From Pseudonocardia sp. SCN 73-27 (GTDB lineage: Bacteria; Actinomycetota; Actinomycetes; Mycobacteriales; Pseudonocardiaceae), in contig MEGH01000009.1 of assembly GCA_001725415.1 (NCBI GenBank), positions 34,194-98,193 on the forward strand: 64,000 nt of DNA. The letters run 5' to 3'. Shown one piece after another: positions 20,860 to 29,410 of this stretch. The first letter of the stretch is position 1. Each line of letters opens with the position of its first letter. The position numbers and the translations under genes are program-made. Under the pieces are notes generated by a model. The model was not told the DNA's origin. It did not search any database and saw nothing but the letters and a program-made list of their open reading frames with translations.

Positions 20860-21804
20860 TCAGACGAGCAGGCCCCACGTCGCGGCTCGTGCCGCGGCCT
20901 CGGCCCTGGTCCGGCAACCCGTCTTCGCCAGCACGTGCTCGACGTGGGTGCCCACGGTCCGCGCGCCGACACCCAGCGCAGCCCCGATCCCCGCATTGCT
21001 CGCTCCCCCGGCCACCGCGGCGAGCACCTGCAGCTCACGCACCGTCAGCCCCGCGGGCGGCGGAACCTCCCGGTGCAGCACGACCACGCCCTTCGCCGTT
21101 CGGTAGGCGTCGATCTCGTGGACGGCGTCGCCGTGCACCAGCAACCGCCGGACCGACCCACGCAGACCCGCGACCGCAGGCAGGAGGGCCGACGGCGGCG
21201 CCAGCAGCTCCGTCCGCGGGCACGCCGACAGCGGCACGATCCGCCCGCCCGGACCGACGAGCATGCCTTCGGTCGTCCCATCGCCGAGGCGGGCGGTGAG
21301 CGGCTCCGGCGGCGGGACCGGGTCGAGGGCCGCACCGAGATCGGGACCCAGCAGGGACAGGAGCGCGACGGTGTCGTCGTCGGGATGGCGGGAGTCGAGC
21401 GTGCTGGCGTTCAGCATGCCGACGTAACGGCCGTCCGGGGCGAACAGGCACTGCGTCACGCCGTCGCGGAAACCGTTGGGCAGGATGACCAGCTCGAAGA
21501 TGTCGCCACGGCGGCGCTGCAGCGGCAGGTCACGGACCCGGGTCGGCGCGCCCGTCGTCCGGACCATCCGGAACAGCGGGTCGGTGTGCATGCCCTCGTC
21601 GAGGAAGCCCGTCAACATCTGCGGATAGGACGACGCAAGCGCCCGGTGCCGGCCCAGCCCTGGGTCCCACACCGACAGCGCCAGGCAGTCCGACGGCACG
21701 ATCGTGCGCAGCCCCTCCGCCACGGCGAGGGCCGAGCCGACGGTGCGGCTGCCGTTGCGCCGCAGGAACGACCGTAGGTCCCGGGCCGCAGCCAGCGCGG
21801 TCAT
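20860..21804 (-). CDS. LuxR-family transcriptional regulator
   Basis: This 314-residue regulator has a C-terminal LuxR HTH at about residues 250-314 (GLTVRELQVLAAVAGG, GVGARTVGTHVEHVLAKTG). The N-terminal 180 residues look like a GAF-type sensor domain (DCLALSVWDPGLG near residue 45), with no receiver-domain aspartate. The ATG at 21804 (MTALAAARDLRSF) is preferred over an upstream start at 21894 that would overlap the divergent amidase promoter. It is transcribed divergently from the amidase gene with about 110 bp between them, so it probably controls that gene. Ligand unknown. Confidence 0.85.
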   Translation of the reverse strand: MTALAAARDLRSFLRRNGSRTVGSALAVAEGLRTIVPSDCLALSVWDPGLGRHRALASSYPQMLTGFLDEGMHTDPLFRMVRTTGAPTRVRDLPLQRRRGDIFELVILPNGFRDGVTQCLFAPDGRYVGMLNASTLDSRHPDDDTVALLSLLGPDLGAALDPVPPPEPLTARLGDGTTEGMLVGPGGRIVPLSACPRTELLAPPSALLPAVAGLRGSVRRLLVHGDAVHEIDAYRTAKGVVVLHREVPPPAGLTVRELQVLAAVAGGASNAGIGAALGVGARTVGTHVEHVLAKTGCRTRAEAAARAATWGLLV

Positions 21805-21917
21805 GCCCGGAAACGCTACCCGCCGGACCGCATCCGTCAATCGACCGATTCGTCGCGACGTCGTCGCACCTAGCTTTCCCCGCCGACGGAGCACGCCGAC
21901 CCCGACGGAGGACGACC

Positions 21918-23351
21918 ATGGAGCTCAGCGAGTACGCCGACCTGGACGCGACCGCACTGGCCGACCTGATCCGCACCGGACAAGTCCACCCCGACGAGGT
22001 CGCCCGGACCGCGATCGCCGCGCTGCAGGCTGTGCAGCCCAAGGTGAACGGGCTGGTCGACGGACCGTTCGAGCGGCCGCTCGACCACGCCGCCGACGGC
22101 CCGTTCGCCGGGGTGCCGTTCGCGATCAAGGACCTCATCACCCACGCCGCCGGGGTACCGACCCGCTCCGGCACCCGCCTGCTCGGCCCCGGTGTGCCGA
22201 TGCCGGAGGACACCCTGCTGATGGCGAGGTTCCGTCGCGCCGGACTGGCGACGCTGGGCCTCACCGCGACCCCGGAGCTCGGCTTCAACGCCAACACCGA
22301 GGCCGTCGCCACGGGCTCGGTGCGCAACCCGTGGGACCTCGACCGCAGCCCCGGCGGGTCCAGCGGCGGGTCCGCCGCGCTCGTCGCGGCCAGGGCGCTG
22401 CCCGTTGCCCACGGCAACGACGGCGGCGGCTCCATCCGCATCCCCGCCGCCGCGTGCGGGCTGGTCGGGCTCAAGCCCAGCCAGGGCCGCGTCTCCCCCG
22501 GCCCCGACTACGCCGACCCCCTCCTCGGCCTGGGGATCGAGTTCGCGCTGACCCGGACCGTCCGCGACTGCGCGGGCCTGCTCGACGCCGTCCACGGCCA
22601 CGAGCCCGGCGACCGCTACCTCCTGCCCGACCCGGTGCGCTCGTACGCCGACGAGGTGGCCGCCGGCAGCAGGCGCCTGCGGATCGCCCTGCACACCGAG
22701 CCGTTCTCGGGCAACGGGTCCGTCGACCCGCGGTGCGTCGCCGCCGTCGAGTCCGTCGGCCGGACGCTCGAGGGGCTGGGCCACGTCGTCGAACGGGCCG
22801 CGCCGGTCCTGGACGCCGCCGCCTTCGACGACGCCAACCTCGTCGCCTGGTGTTCTTTCCTCGCCGACGGCATCGACACCATCTGCGCCGCACTCGGGAT
22901 CGAGGCCGCCCCCGACAGCCTGGAGGCGACCACGCGCGCCTGCGCCGAGCTCGGCCGCACCATGAGCGCCGGCGACCTCTACGCCGCCGAGCGGGTGTTC
23001 AACACGGCCCGCCGGGCGGTCGCGACGTTCCACCAGAGCTGGGACCTCGTCCTCACCCCGACGATGAACGTGCCCAACACCGCCGCCGGGTACCTGAACG
23101 CCGACGACGCCTCCCTCGACGCCCGCGGGTGGTACGACCACATCTTCAGCACCGCCGGGTTCACAGCGCTGTCGAACGTGACCGGCAATCCCGCCATCAG
23201 CCTGCCCCTGGGCAGCACCGAGGAGGGCTGGCCGATCGGCGTCCAGTTCGTCGCCCCCTATGCCGGCGAGGCGACGTTGATCGCGATCGCCGCCGACCTC
23301 GAGCGGGCCCTGCCCTGGGCCGACCGCCGCCCTCCCGTCGTGGCGGGGTGA
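21918..23351 (+). CDS. Amidase-signature family amidase
   Basis: This 477-residue hydrolase has the Ser-cisSer-Lys triad of the amidase-signature family: the Lys in FAIKDLITHAAG (near residue 73) and the Gly/Ser-rich signature PGGSSGGSAALVAARALPVA near residue 145, with the nucleophilic Ser in the following NDGGGSIRIPAA. It hydrolyses an amide, but the substrate is not predictable. It is not GatA, since no gatB/gatC are adjacent. It is paired with a divergent LuxR regulator, and the pair is bounded by related 18-bp repeats. GGAGGACGACC precedes the ATG. Confidence 0.9.
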   Translation: MELSEYADLDATALADLIRTGQVHPDEVARTAIAALQAVQPKVNGLVDGPFERPLDHAADGPFAGVPFAIKDLITHAAGVPTRSGTRLLGPGVPMPEDTLLMARFRRAGLATLGLTATPELGFNANTEAVATGSVRNPWDLDRSPGGSSGGSAALVAARALPVAHGNDGGGSIRIPAAACGLVGLKPSQGRVSPGPDYADPLLGLGIEFALTRTVRDCAGLLDAVHGHEPGDRYLLPDPVRSYADEVAAGSRRLRIALHTEPFSGNGSVDPRCVAAVESVGRTLEGLGHVVERAAPVLDAAAFDDANLVAWCSFLADGIDTICAALGIEAAPDSLEATTRACAELGRTMSAGDLYAAERVFNTARRAVATFHQSWDLVLTPTMNVPNTAAGYLNADDASLDARGWYDHIFSTAGFTALSNVTGNPAISLPLGSTEEGWPIGVQFVAPYAGEATLIAIAADLERALPWADRRPPVVAG

Positions 23352-23367
23352 CCCCTGCGCGCGTCGC

Positions 23368-23385
23368 GTCAATGATTCGGCGACA
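23368..23385 (+). repeat. 18-bp direct repeat DR3
   Basis: GTCAATGATTCGGCGACA, 17 bases after the amidase stop. It matches DR1 at 15 of 18 positions, and the match extends patchily into flanking TCG and AGA bases. Confidence 0.5.
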
Positions 23386-23427
23386 GGAGAGGTGACACGA
23401 GCCGGCGAGTTCGACCTCACGCTGGTC

Positions 23428-23916
23428 CTACGTCGAGCTCGGCGGAGAAAACCACGCCCCCGCCGGGTGGCCCGGGTCGACCCACGGCACGTGCTGGGGG
23501 TCGGGGACGCCCTCGACGTCGAGGTTCACGACGATCGGCTCCTGCCCGCTGCGGGTCAGGACGCACTCGAGGGGCTCGTCGTCGAGGGCGTTGATCTCCT
23601 GGTGCGGCACGAAGGGCGGTACGAAGATGAACGAGCCCGGGCCGCCCTCCGCGGTGAACTCCAGGTCGGCACCCCAGCGCATGCGCGCCACCCCGCGCAC
23701 GACGTAGATGACGCTCTCCAGCTCACCGTGGTGGTGCGCCCCGGTCTGCGCGCCGGGATGGATAGTCACCGTGCCCGCCCACAGCCGCTGGGACCCGGTG
23801 CGGGAGTGGGTGATCGCGGCGGCCCGGTTCATGCCGGGGGTCTGCGGGGTGTTGGTGTCGAGCGCGTCGGCGGGGACGACGCGGACGCCGGCGGTGCGCC
23901 AGTCGGGGGCGGTCAT
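23428..23916 (-). CDS. Cupin-domain protein downstream of egtD
   Basis: This 162-residue single-domain cupin has the metal-binding first motif GAHHHGELESVIYVVRG (near residue 61) and a second motif around FVPPFVPHQEIN, giving a His/Glu/His metal site. Cupins of this size include dioxygenases, isomerases and sensors, and nothing here fixes the reaction. It lies 48 bp downstream of egtD on the same strand and may be the last gene of the ergothioneine operon. Its convergent neighbour is the amidase gene. Confidence 0.8.
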   Translation of the reverse strand: MTAPDWRTAGVRVVPADALDTNTPQTPGMNRAAAITHSRTGSQRLWAGTVTIHPGAQTGAHHHGELESVIYVVRGVARMRWGADLEFTAEGGPGSFIFVPPFVPHQEINALDDEPLECVLTRSGQEPIVVNLDVEGVPDPQHVPWVDPGHPAGAWFSPPSST

Positions 23917-23964
23917 GTCGCGACCCTAACCACGCGCCCCGACCGGCGCAGCCGCCTCGGAACG

Positions 23965-24936
23965 TCAGACCGCGGTGGCCAGGCTCAGGCCGAACCGCTC
24001 GTCGGGATCGACCCACCAGCGGGTCAGCTCGAACCCGGCGCCGGCGTACATCTCGCGCACGCCGTTGCGGTGGAACTTCGCCGACACCTCGGTGCGCATC
24101 TCCTCCCCCTCGGCGAACTCGACGACCAGGTCGAGCGCCCGGACGTGCACGGTCATCGCGCGGGTCGCGCGCAGCCGCATCTCGATCCACTCGTTCTCGG
24201 CGTCCCAGGCTGCGACGTGGGCGAAGTCGTCGGGCACGAAGTCGGCGTCGAGCTCGCGGTTGAGCACGTGCAGGACGTTGCGGTTGAACTCGGCGGTGAC
24301 GCCGGCGGCATCGTCGTAGGCGGGGACGACGACCTCGGGTGCGACCACGAGCCCGGTGCCGAGCAGCAGCTGCTCCCCCGGGTCGAGCACCGAGCGGACG
24401 TGGGCGAGGAACGCGGCCCGCTCGGCGGGCAGCAGGTTGCCGATCGTGCCACCGAGGAAGGCGATCATGCGGCGGCCGCCGCGGGGCAGCCGGCCGAGGT
24501 CGCGGGTGAAGTCGCCGACGACGCCGCGCAGCTCCAGGTCGGGGTACTCGTCGGCCAGGGTGTCGAGGGCGCCGCGCAGGGCGGCCTCGCTGACGTCCTG
24601 GGGCACGTAGCTGCGCAGGATGCCGGCGCGGATGAAGGCGTCGAGCAGCAGCCGGGTCTTGGTCGACGACCCCGACCCGAGCTCGACGATCGTGTCGGCA
24701 CCGGAGGCGGCGGCGATGTCGTCGACGCTGTCGGCGAGCAGGGCACGTTCGGTGCGGGTCGGGTAGTACTCGGGCAGTTCGGTGATCTGCTCGAACAGCT
24801 CGCTGCCGCGGGCGTCGTAGAACCACTTGGGGGGCAGCACCTTGGGCTCGGCCGTCAACCCGGCCGCGGCGTCGGCGCGCAGGGCGGCCGTCGCGTCGGA
24901 CTCGGTGAGGTGGACGTCGAGCGCGGCGAGACTCAT
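23965..24936 (-). CDS. egtD: L-histidine N-alpha-methyltransferase EgtD
   Basis: This 323-residue enzyme trimethylates histidine with S-adenosylmethionine to give hercynine, the first committed step of ergothioneine synthesis. Visible features are PPKWFYDARGSELFEQITELPEYYPTR near the N-terminus (DUF2260/EgtD signature), the SAM-binding VELGSGSSTKTRLLL, and the histidine-pocket region FLGGTIGNLLP. Length matches the mycobacterial enzyme. The ATG overlaps the egtC stop. Confidence 0.96.
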   Translation of the reverse strand: MSLAALDVHLTESDATAALRADAAAGLTAEPKVLPPKWFYDARGSELFEQITELPEYYPTRTERALLADSVDDIAAASGADTIVELGSGSSTKTRLLLDAFIRAGILRSYVPQDVSEAALRGALDTLADEYPDLELRGVVGDFTRDLGRLPRGGRRMIAFLGGTIGNLLPAERAAFLAHVRSVLDPGEQLLLGTGLVVAPEVVVPAYDDAAGVTAEFNRNVLHVLNRELDADFVPDDFAHVAAWDAENEWIEMRLRATRAMTVHVRALDLVVEFAEGEEMRTEVSAKFHRNGVREMYAGAGFELTRWWVDPDERFGLSLATAV

Positions 24937-25757
24937 CGAATTCCCATCCGATCACCGGCGACGGCGTGGTTCCTGCTGTCGCCGTTGTCGCGGCCCACGG
25001 TCGTGAGCGCGTCGAGCTGGTACCGGCCAGGGGTGGCGCGCAGGAGGTGCCGGTCGGGCACCGGTTCCCAGCCGGGTCGGTCGTCGAAGGGTTCGGACAC
25101 GACGGTGACGGCTGCTCCGGCGCCGCCGTCGGGGTGGATGCGGACCGACAGCGCGTGGTCCCAGGCGGTGGCCCAGATCGCGGTGCCGTCGGTGAGCAGG
25201 AGGTTCAGCCGAGACCCGGGCGCGGCCTCGGCCACCGCCGCGACGACGTCCGCGAGTGCCGTCCCGGGTTCCTCCCCGGCGCGCAGCCGGTGCCGGACGA
25301 GTGCCCAGAGGGCCGCTGAGTCCGTCGGGGCGTCGAGGGTGAGCAGGTCGGCGACGGGCAGCCGGCCGGCGAGCGCGGTGACCGACCCGGGCCAGCCGCG
25401 GACGACGCCGTTGTGGCTGAACAGCCAGCGTCCCTCGGCGAACGGCGCGGCGGCGGTGGCCACGACGGGCATGCCGACGGTCGCCGACCGGACCGCCGCG
25501 AGTACGGCACCGGACGACGTGGCCGCGGCGAGCGAGGCGAACGACGCGTCGGACCACATCGGCCGGTCGCTGCGGTAGCGGACGGGATCGGCCCCGGGCG
25601 CCGGGTACCAGCCGGCGCCGAAGCCGTCGGCGTTGACGGTGCCGCCGCCCCGCATGTCGGCCGGTGCCCACGACTGCCGCAGCAGCGCGTGGGACGGCTC
25701 GGTGAGCAGGGCGGACAGCGTCGTCGGCGGGCCGAGGTGGGCGAGATGGCGGCACAC
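24933..25757 (-). CDS. egtC: Gamma-glutamyl-hercynylcysteine sulfoxide hydrolase EgtC
   Basis: This 274-residue class II glutamine amidotransferase-like enzyme removes the glutamyl group from the ergothioneine intermediate. The catalytic nucleophile is Cys2 in MCRHLAHLGPP. Other family features are the GFGAGWY segment, the LFSHNGVVRGWPG motif and DSAALWALVRHRL. The GTG start at 25757 gives the mature Cys2 N-terminus after Met removal. It is 4 bp from the egtB stop and overlaps egtD. Confidence 0.95.
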   Translation of the reverse strand: MCRHLAHLGPPTTLSALLTEPSHALLRQSWAPADMRGGGTVNADGFGAGWYPAPGADPVRYRSDRPMWSDASFASLAAATSSGAVLAAVRSATVGMPVVATAAAPFAEGRWLFSHNGVVRGWPGSVTALAGRLPVADLLTLDAPTDSAALWALVRHRLRAGEEPGTALADVVAAVAEAAPGSRLNLLLTDGTAIWATAWDHALSVRIHPDGGAGAAVTVVSEPFDDRPGWEPVPDRHLLRATPGRYQLDALTTVGRDNGDSRNHAVAGDRMGIR

Positions 25758-25761
25758 GCCG

Positions 25762-27132
25762 TCACAGCCCCCCGGCGGACTCGGTGCCCTGGCCGGACTC
25801 GGCGGGAGTCGCGTCGCGGGCGCAGCGGAACCCGGAGAAGATCTGGCGGCGGACGGGGTGGTCCCAGTTGCGGAACGTCGCCCGGACCGCCGACGGGTCG
25901 GTACCGAAGGAGCCGCCGCGCAGGATCTTGTAGTCGCCGCCGAAGAACACCTGGGAGTACTCGGGGTACGGGAACATCTCGAACCCCGGGTAGGAGTGGA
26001 AGCCGGAGTCGCACCACTCCCAGACGTCTCCCATCAGCTGGTGCACCCCGTGGGCCGAGACCCCGGCGGGATAGGTGCCGACGGGTGCGGGCTGCAGGTG
26101 GCGCTGCCCCAGGTTGGCGTGGGCGGGCGTGGGATCGTCGTCGCCCCACGGGTAGCGCCGGGACCGTCCGGTCGCGGGGTCGTGGCGGGCGGCCTTCTCC
26201 CACTCGGCCTCGGTGGGCAACCGCTTCCCGGCCCAGACGGCGTAGGCGGCGGCCTCGTGGAAGCAGACGTGGACGACCGGCTCGTCGGCAGGTACCGGCT
26301 CGACGACGCCGAAGCGGCGCCGCCACCAGGTGCCGGAGGCGTCACGCTCCCAGAACTGCGGCGCAACCAGGCCGGCCTCGACGCGGTGCGCCCAGCCGGT
26401 CTCACTCCACCACCGCGGATCGTCGTAGCCGCCGGCCTCGACGAACGCGGTGTACTCGCCGTTCGTGACCGGGTAGGTGTCGATCACGAAGGCGGGCACG
26501 TCGACCGGGTGGGCGGGTCGTTCGTTGTCGAGCGCCCAGGGTTCGACGGAGGTACCCAGCTCGAACCGGCCACCCGGGACCAGTACCTCGCGCGGGCCGA
26601 GCCGGACCGGGTCGACGCCCGCGGGCGGCGCCGGGGCGTGCAGGACGGGCGCACCGACGCGCAGCTGGTGGGTGGCGAGCATGGTCTCGTCGTGCTGCTG
26701 CTCGTGCTGGACGATCATGCCGAACGCGAACGCGTTGTCGACGAGCCGGCGCCCCCGCAGCGGGGTGCGGTCGAGCGCCTCGAGCGCCTTGTCGCGCACC
26801 TCGGCGACGTAGGTGCGGGCCTCGGACGGGGTGAGCAACGGCAGGTCGACCCGGCTGGCCCGGCTGTGCTGGAACGCGTCGTAGAGCCCGTCGATCTCCG
26901 GGCGCAGCGGCTCGCGGCCGCCGACGTCGCGCACCAGCCAGAGCTCCTCCTGGCTGCCGATGTGGGCGAGGTCCCACACCAGCGGCGACATCAGGGGCGA
27001 GTGCTGGGCCACCAGGTCGGAGTCGTCGACCGCGTCGGTGAGCGCCGTGCTGCGGGCGCGGGAGCGGTCGAGCAGCCCTGCCACCCGGGAGCGGACGGCC
27101 TGCTCGTCGAGCGTCGTGGGATCGGTCGTCAC
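25762..27132 (-). CDS. egtB: Ergothioneine sulfoxide synthase EgtB
   Basis: This 456-residue non-haem iron enzyme joins gamma-glutamylcysteine (or cysteine) to hercynine with O2. An N-terminal DinB-like four-helix domain carries iron-ligand His residues ([25 protein letters not shown]). A C-terminal formylglycine-generating-enzyme-like domain contains [37 protein letters not shown] and ILRGGSFGT. The GTG at 27132 overlaps the egtA stop; the frame is open further upstream but that part overlaps egtA in another frame. The coupling to EgtA supports use of gamma-glutamylcysteine as the thiol donor. Confidence 0.96.
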   Translation of the reverse strand: MTTDPTTLDEQAVRSRVAGLLDRSRARSTALTDAVDDSDLVAQHSPLMSPLVWDLAHIGSQEELWLVRDVGGREPLRPEIDGLYDAFQHSRASRVDLPLLTPSEARTYVAEVRDKALEALDRTPLRGRRLVDNAFAFGMIVQHEQQHDETMLATHQLRVGAPVLHAPAPPAGVDPVRLGPREVLVPGGRFELGTSVEPWALDNERPAHPVDVPAFVIDTYPVTNGEYTAFVEAGGYDDPRWWSETGWAHRVEAGLVAPQFWERDASGTWWRRRFGVVEPVPADEPVVHVCFHEAAAYAVWAGKRLPTEAEWEKAARHDPATGRSRRYPWGDDDPTPAHANLGQRHLQPAPVGTYPAGVSAHGVHQLMGDVWEWCDSGFHSYPGFEMFPYPEYSQVFFGGDYKILRGGSFGTDPSAVRATFRNWDHPVRRQIFSGFRCARDATPAESGQGTESAGGL

Positions 27133-28529
27133 GCGGGTTCTCCTTCCGGGCGGCTGCCGACGAGCGGGCCCGCCTCGGTGAGGACGCCCCAGGCGTCCTG
27201 CGGATCGTCGGCGGGCCGGTCCCAGAGCCGTTCGGAGTCGAGCGGGTCGTCGGCCGGACATCTGCCCCGCAGGACCTGCCGGGCGATCATGTCCTCGAGG
27301 GCGTCGAGCACGGGTGCGGGTGCGTCGAGCGCACGCAGGGTCGAGCAGGCGAGCTCGAACACCGGCCCGGCCGCGGCGGCGATCGCCGGGTCCTCGAGGC
27401 CGCAGCGGGCGGCCTCGACCCAGCGGCCCGCCACGGGATGCGACAGTTCGTACGCCCGCTCCGTGACCTCGGGCAGCGACAGCAGCCCGACGAGCACAGC
27501 TGTGGGCAGCGCCCACCGGTCGCCCGCCTGGCCGTCGACGTAGCGGACCTCGAGGTGCCCGTGCGCGCGCACCGGCGGGAACAGCGTCGACACGTGGTAG
27601 TCGAGATCAGCCGTGGTCGGCGGCGTGGGCATGGCGCCGGCGATCCAGTCGGCGAACGTGACGCCCGCCGGCGCGTCCCACGGGCCGTCGTCGCGGCGCA
27701 CGCACAACAGCGGTGTGGACAGCACACGGGCCGCCCAGTCGGCCTCCGGGTCGGCCGACAGCGGTCTGGGCGGGAACGTGCGGGCCGGGTCGGCCGAGAG
27801 CCAGCACGCCATGCGTGAGGACTTCCAGCCCGTCCGCCGCCCGTGCAGCACCGGCGAGTTGGCGAACGCGGCCAGCAGCACCGGGCCGAGGGCGTGCAGC
27901 GTCTCCCAGCGCAGCGGGAGATCGGCCGCGGTGCCGACGTCGAGGCACACCTGGACCGCGGTGGTGGAGCACATTCCGCTGCGGCCGTGGGGGCCGTTGC
28001 GGTCGAACGCACGCTCCATCGCCGCGTACCGCGGGAGCTCGAGGATGCGCGTCGGAGGTCGGAGCGGATCGGTGGCTCGTGGCTGAACCGTGAGGCCGTG
28101 CGCGGCGAGGCGGCGGTGGAGTTCCGCGGCGTCGGCGGAGACGGCCTCGATGAGCGATCCGAGGTCGGCGAGCGGTGGGCTGGCCAGCTCGACCTGGCCG
28201 CCGGGCTCGACCGTCACGGTGGAACCGTGCGGGAGCGGCTGGGCCGGGGACGACGGGACGAGCGTCGTGGGGGCGTGCGGACCGAGCGCCGCGGCGAGCG
28301 CGGCCCTGTTCGGCGGTGCCCCCGGCGAGGCACCTGTGTGGACGAGCCATTCGAGCTCGACCCCGAGCAACCGCGGTGGACCGTGTTTGAAACACACCGA
28401 CGCCACGTAGGCCTCCGCCTCAGACAGGCTGCGCAGCTGCTGCACCCGTGCCTGGGAGGGGCCCGCCATCGGCTCGGCTACACCCGTCTCCTGCATCACC
28501 CGGAAAACGGTACTCGCGGGGACCGACAT
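27129..28529 (-). CDS. egtA: Ergothioneine-specific glutamate-cysteine ligase EgtA
   Basis: This 466-residue ligase makes gamma-glutamylcysteine for EgtB. It has the GCS2-type features [11 protein letters not shown] (metal-binding Glu residues), [12 protein letters not shown] and [18 protein letters not shown], and a substrate-binding [10 protein letters not shown]. The ATG at 28529 lies about 90 bp from the divergent acnR start. It is the first gene of the minus-strand egtA-B-C-D operon. No egtE C-S lyase gene is present in the window. Confidence 0.94.
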   Translation of the reverse strand: MSVPASTVFRVMQETGVAEPMAGPSQARVQQLRSLSEAEAYVASVCFKHGPPRLLGVELEWLVHTGASPGAPPNRAALAAALGPHAPTTLVPSSPAQPLPHGSTVTVEPGGQVELASPPLADLGSLIEAVSADAAELHRRLAAHGLTVQPRATDPLRPPTRILELPRYAAMERAFDRNGPHGRSGMCSTTAVQVCLDVGTAADLPLRWETLHALGPVLLAAFANSPVLHGRRTGWKSSRMACWLSADPARTFPPRPLSADPEADWAARVLSTPLLCVRRDDGPWDAPAGVTFADWIAGAMPTPPTTADLDYHVSTLFPPVRAHGHLEVRYVDGQAGDRWALPTAVLVGLLSLPEVTERAYELSHPVAGRWVEAARCGLEDPAIAAAAGPVFELACSTLRALDAPAPVLDALEDMIARQVLRGRCPADDPLDSERLWDRPADDPQDAWGVLTEAGPLVGSRPEGEPA

Positions 28530-28592
28530 TCGCCGATGATCCGGAGGCGGCCATCAGGTTGCGGGGACACGTCCGGCAGGACTCGGCTGTAA

Positions 28593-28606
28593 TCCGTACG
28601 TACGGA
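28593..28606. promoter_or_regulatory. Palindrome in the acnR promoter (candidate autoregulatory site)
   Basis: TCCGTACGTACGGA is a perfect 14-bp palindrome ending 12 bases before the acnR GTG and overlapping the expected promoter. TetR-family genes are often autoregulated through such sites, but it does not match the AcnR consensus seen upstream of acnA. Confidence 0.55.
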
Positions 28607-28617
28607 ATACTGGGCCC

Positions 28618-29208
28618 GTGCCCCGCGTCAGCTCCGACCAGCTCGAGGCGCGCCGCCGTCAGATCCTCGACGGTGCGCGCGCCTGCTTCGCCCGTCACGG
28701 GTACGAGGGCGCGACGGTGCGCAGGCTCGAACAGACCACCGGGATGTCCCGCGGAGCGATCTTCCACTACTTCCGCGACAAGCAGGCGCTGTTCCTCGCG
28801 ATCGCGGAGCAGGACGCACGGGTGATGGCCGAGGTCGTCGCCGAGCAGGGCCTGGTCCAGGTCATGCGGGAGCTGCTGTCCTCCCCCGACAGCCGCCCCG
28901 CGGGCTGGACGGGGACGTACCTGGAGATGGCGCGCAAGGCCCGGACCGACCCGACGTTCCGCGAGTCGTGGCAGGCCTACTCGGCCGAGCTGACGGGCGC
29001 GACGCGGGCGCGTCTGGAGCGGCAGGCGGCCTCGGGTGCGCTGCGCGCCGACGTCGACCTCACCGTGCTCACGCAGTACCTGGAGCTCGTCCTCGAGGGC
29101 CTCGTCTCGCACCTCGCGATGGGGCTGCCCGCAGGCGATCTCGGGAACGTCCTCGACGTCGTGGAACAGTCGGTGCGCCGCGCGGGCGGCACCCTCGCCG
29201 ACGTCTGA
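28618..29208 (+). CDS. acnR: TetR-family repressor AcnR
   Basis: This 196-residue TetR repressor has an N-terminal HTH (residues 12-58) reading GARACFARHGYEGATVRRLE then SRGAIFHYFRDKQALFLA. These stretches, and MAEVVAEQGLVQVMRELL after them, resemble corynebacterial AcnR closely (recalled), which represses aconitase in response to citrate and Mg2+. In mycobacteria and corynebacteria acnR lies directly beside acn; here about 8 kb separates them. A matching operator lies upstream of acnA. The GTG follows a TACTGG box closely, so the mRNA is probably leaderless. Confidence 0.88.
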   Translation: MPRVSSDQLEARRRQILDGARACFARHGYEGATVRRLEQTTGMSRGAIFHYFRDKQALFLAIAEQDARVMAEVVAEQGLVQVMRELLSSPDSRPAGWTGTYLEMARKARTDPTFRESWQAYSAELTGATRARLERQAASGALRADVDLTVLTQYLELVLEGLVSHLAMGLPAGDLGNVLDVVEQSVRRAGGTLADV

Positions 29209-29410
29209 CCCGCATCGCCACGAGAACGGGGTCGGTCACGGTCCGGTGACGTCACCCGGACGGAGGTGGCGCCCGCCCGGGAGATCGGCGGGTTGACCGG
29301 CGTCACACCACCTGACAACGTGTGACCCGTCTGCTGGGTGCAGCGTCGCACCCGGTGGACGCGAACGACAGCACCGTACACACGTGCGGATTCACAAGAT
29401 CGCCGGTCCG
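29209..29410. other. Convergent intergenic gap with two hairpins
   Basis: Between acnR and the convergent MFS gene. It contains the 12-bp palindrome GGTGACGTCACC (29245-29256) inside longer complementary flanks, and GTCACAC/GTGTGAC arms (29302-29308, 29320-29326). Either could terminate transcription. No gene was seen. Confidence 0.45.

Noticed and set aside
29209-29410. Regulator-exporter pairing of the TetR gene with the MFS gene
   Set aside because: The TetR protein is a strong AcnR match and the two genes converge rather than diverge, so it is unlikely to be the exporter's local repressor.
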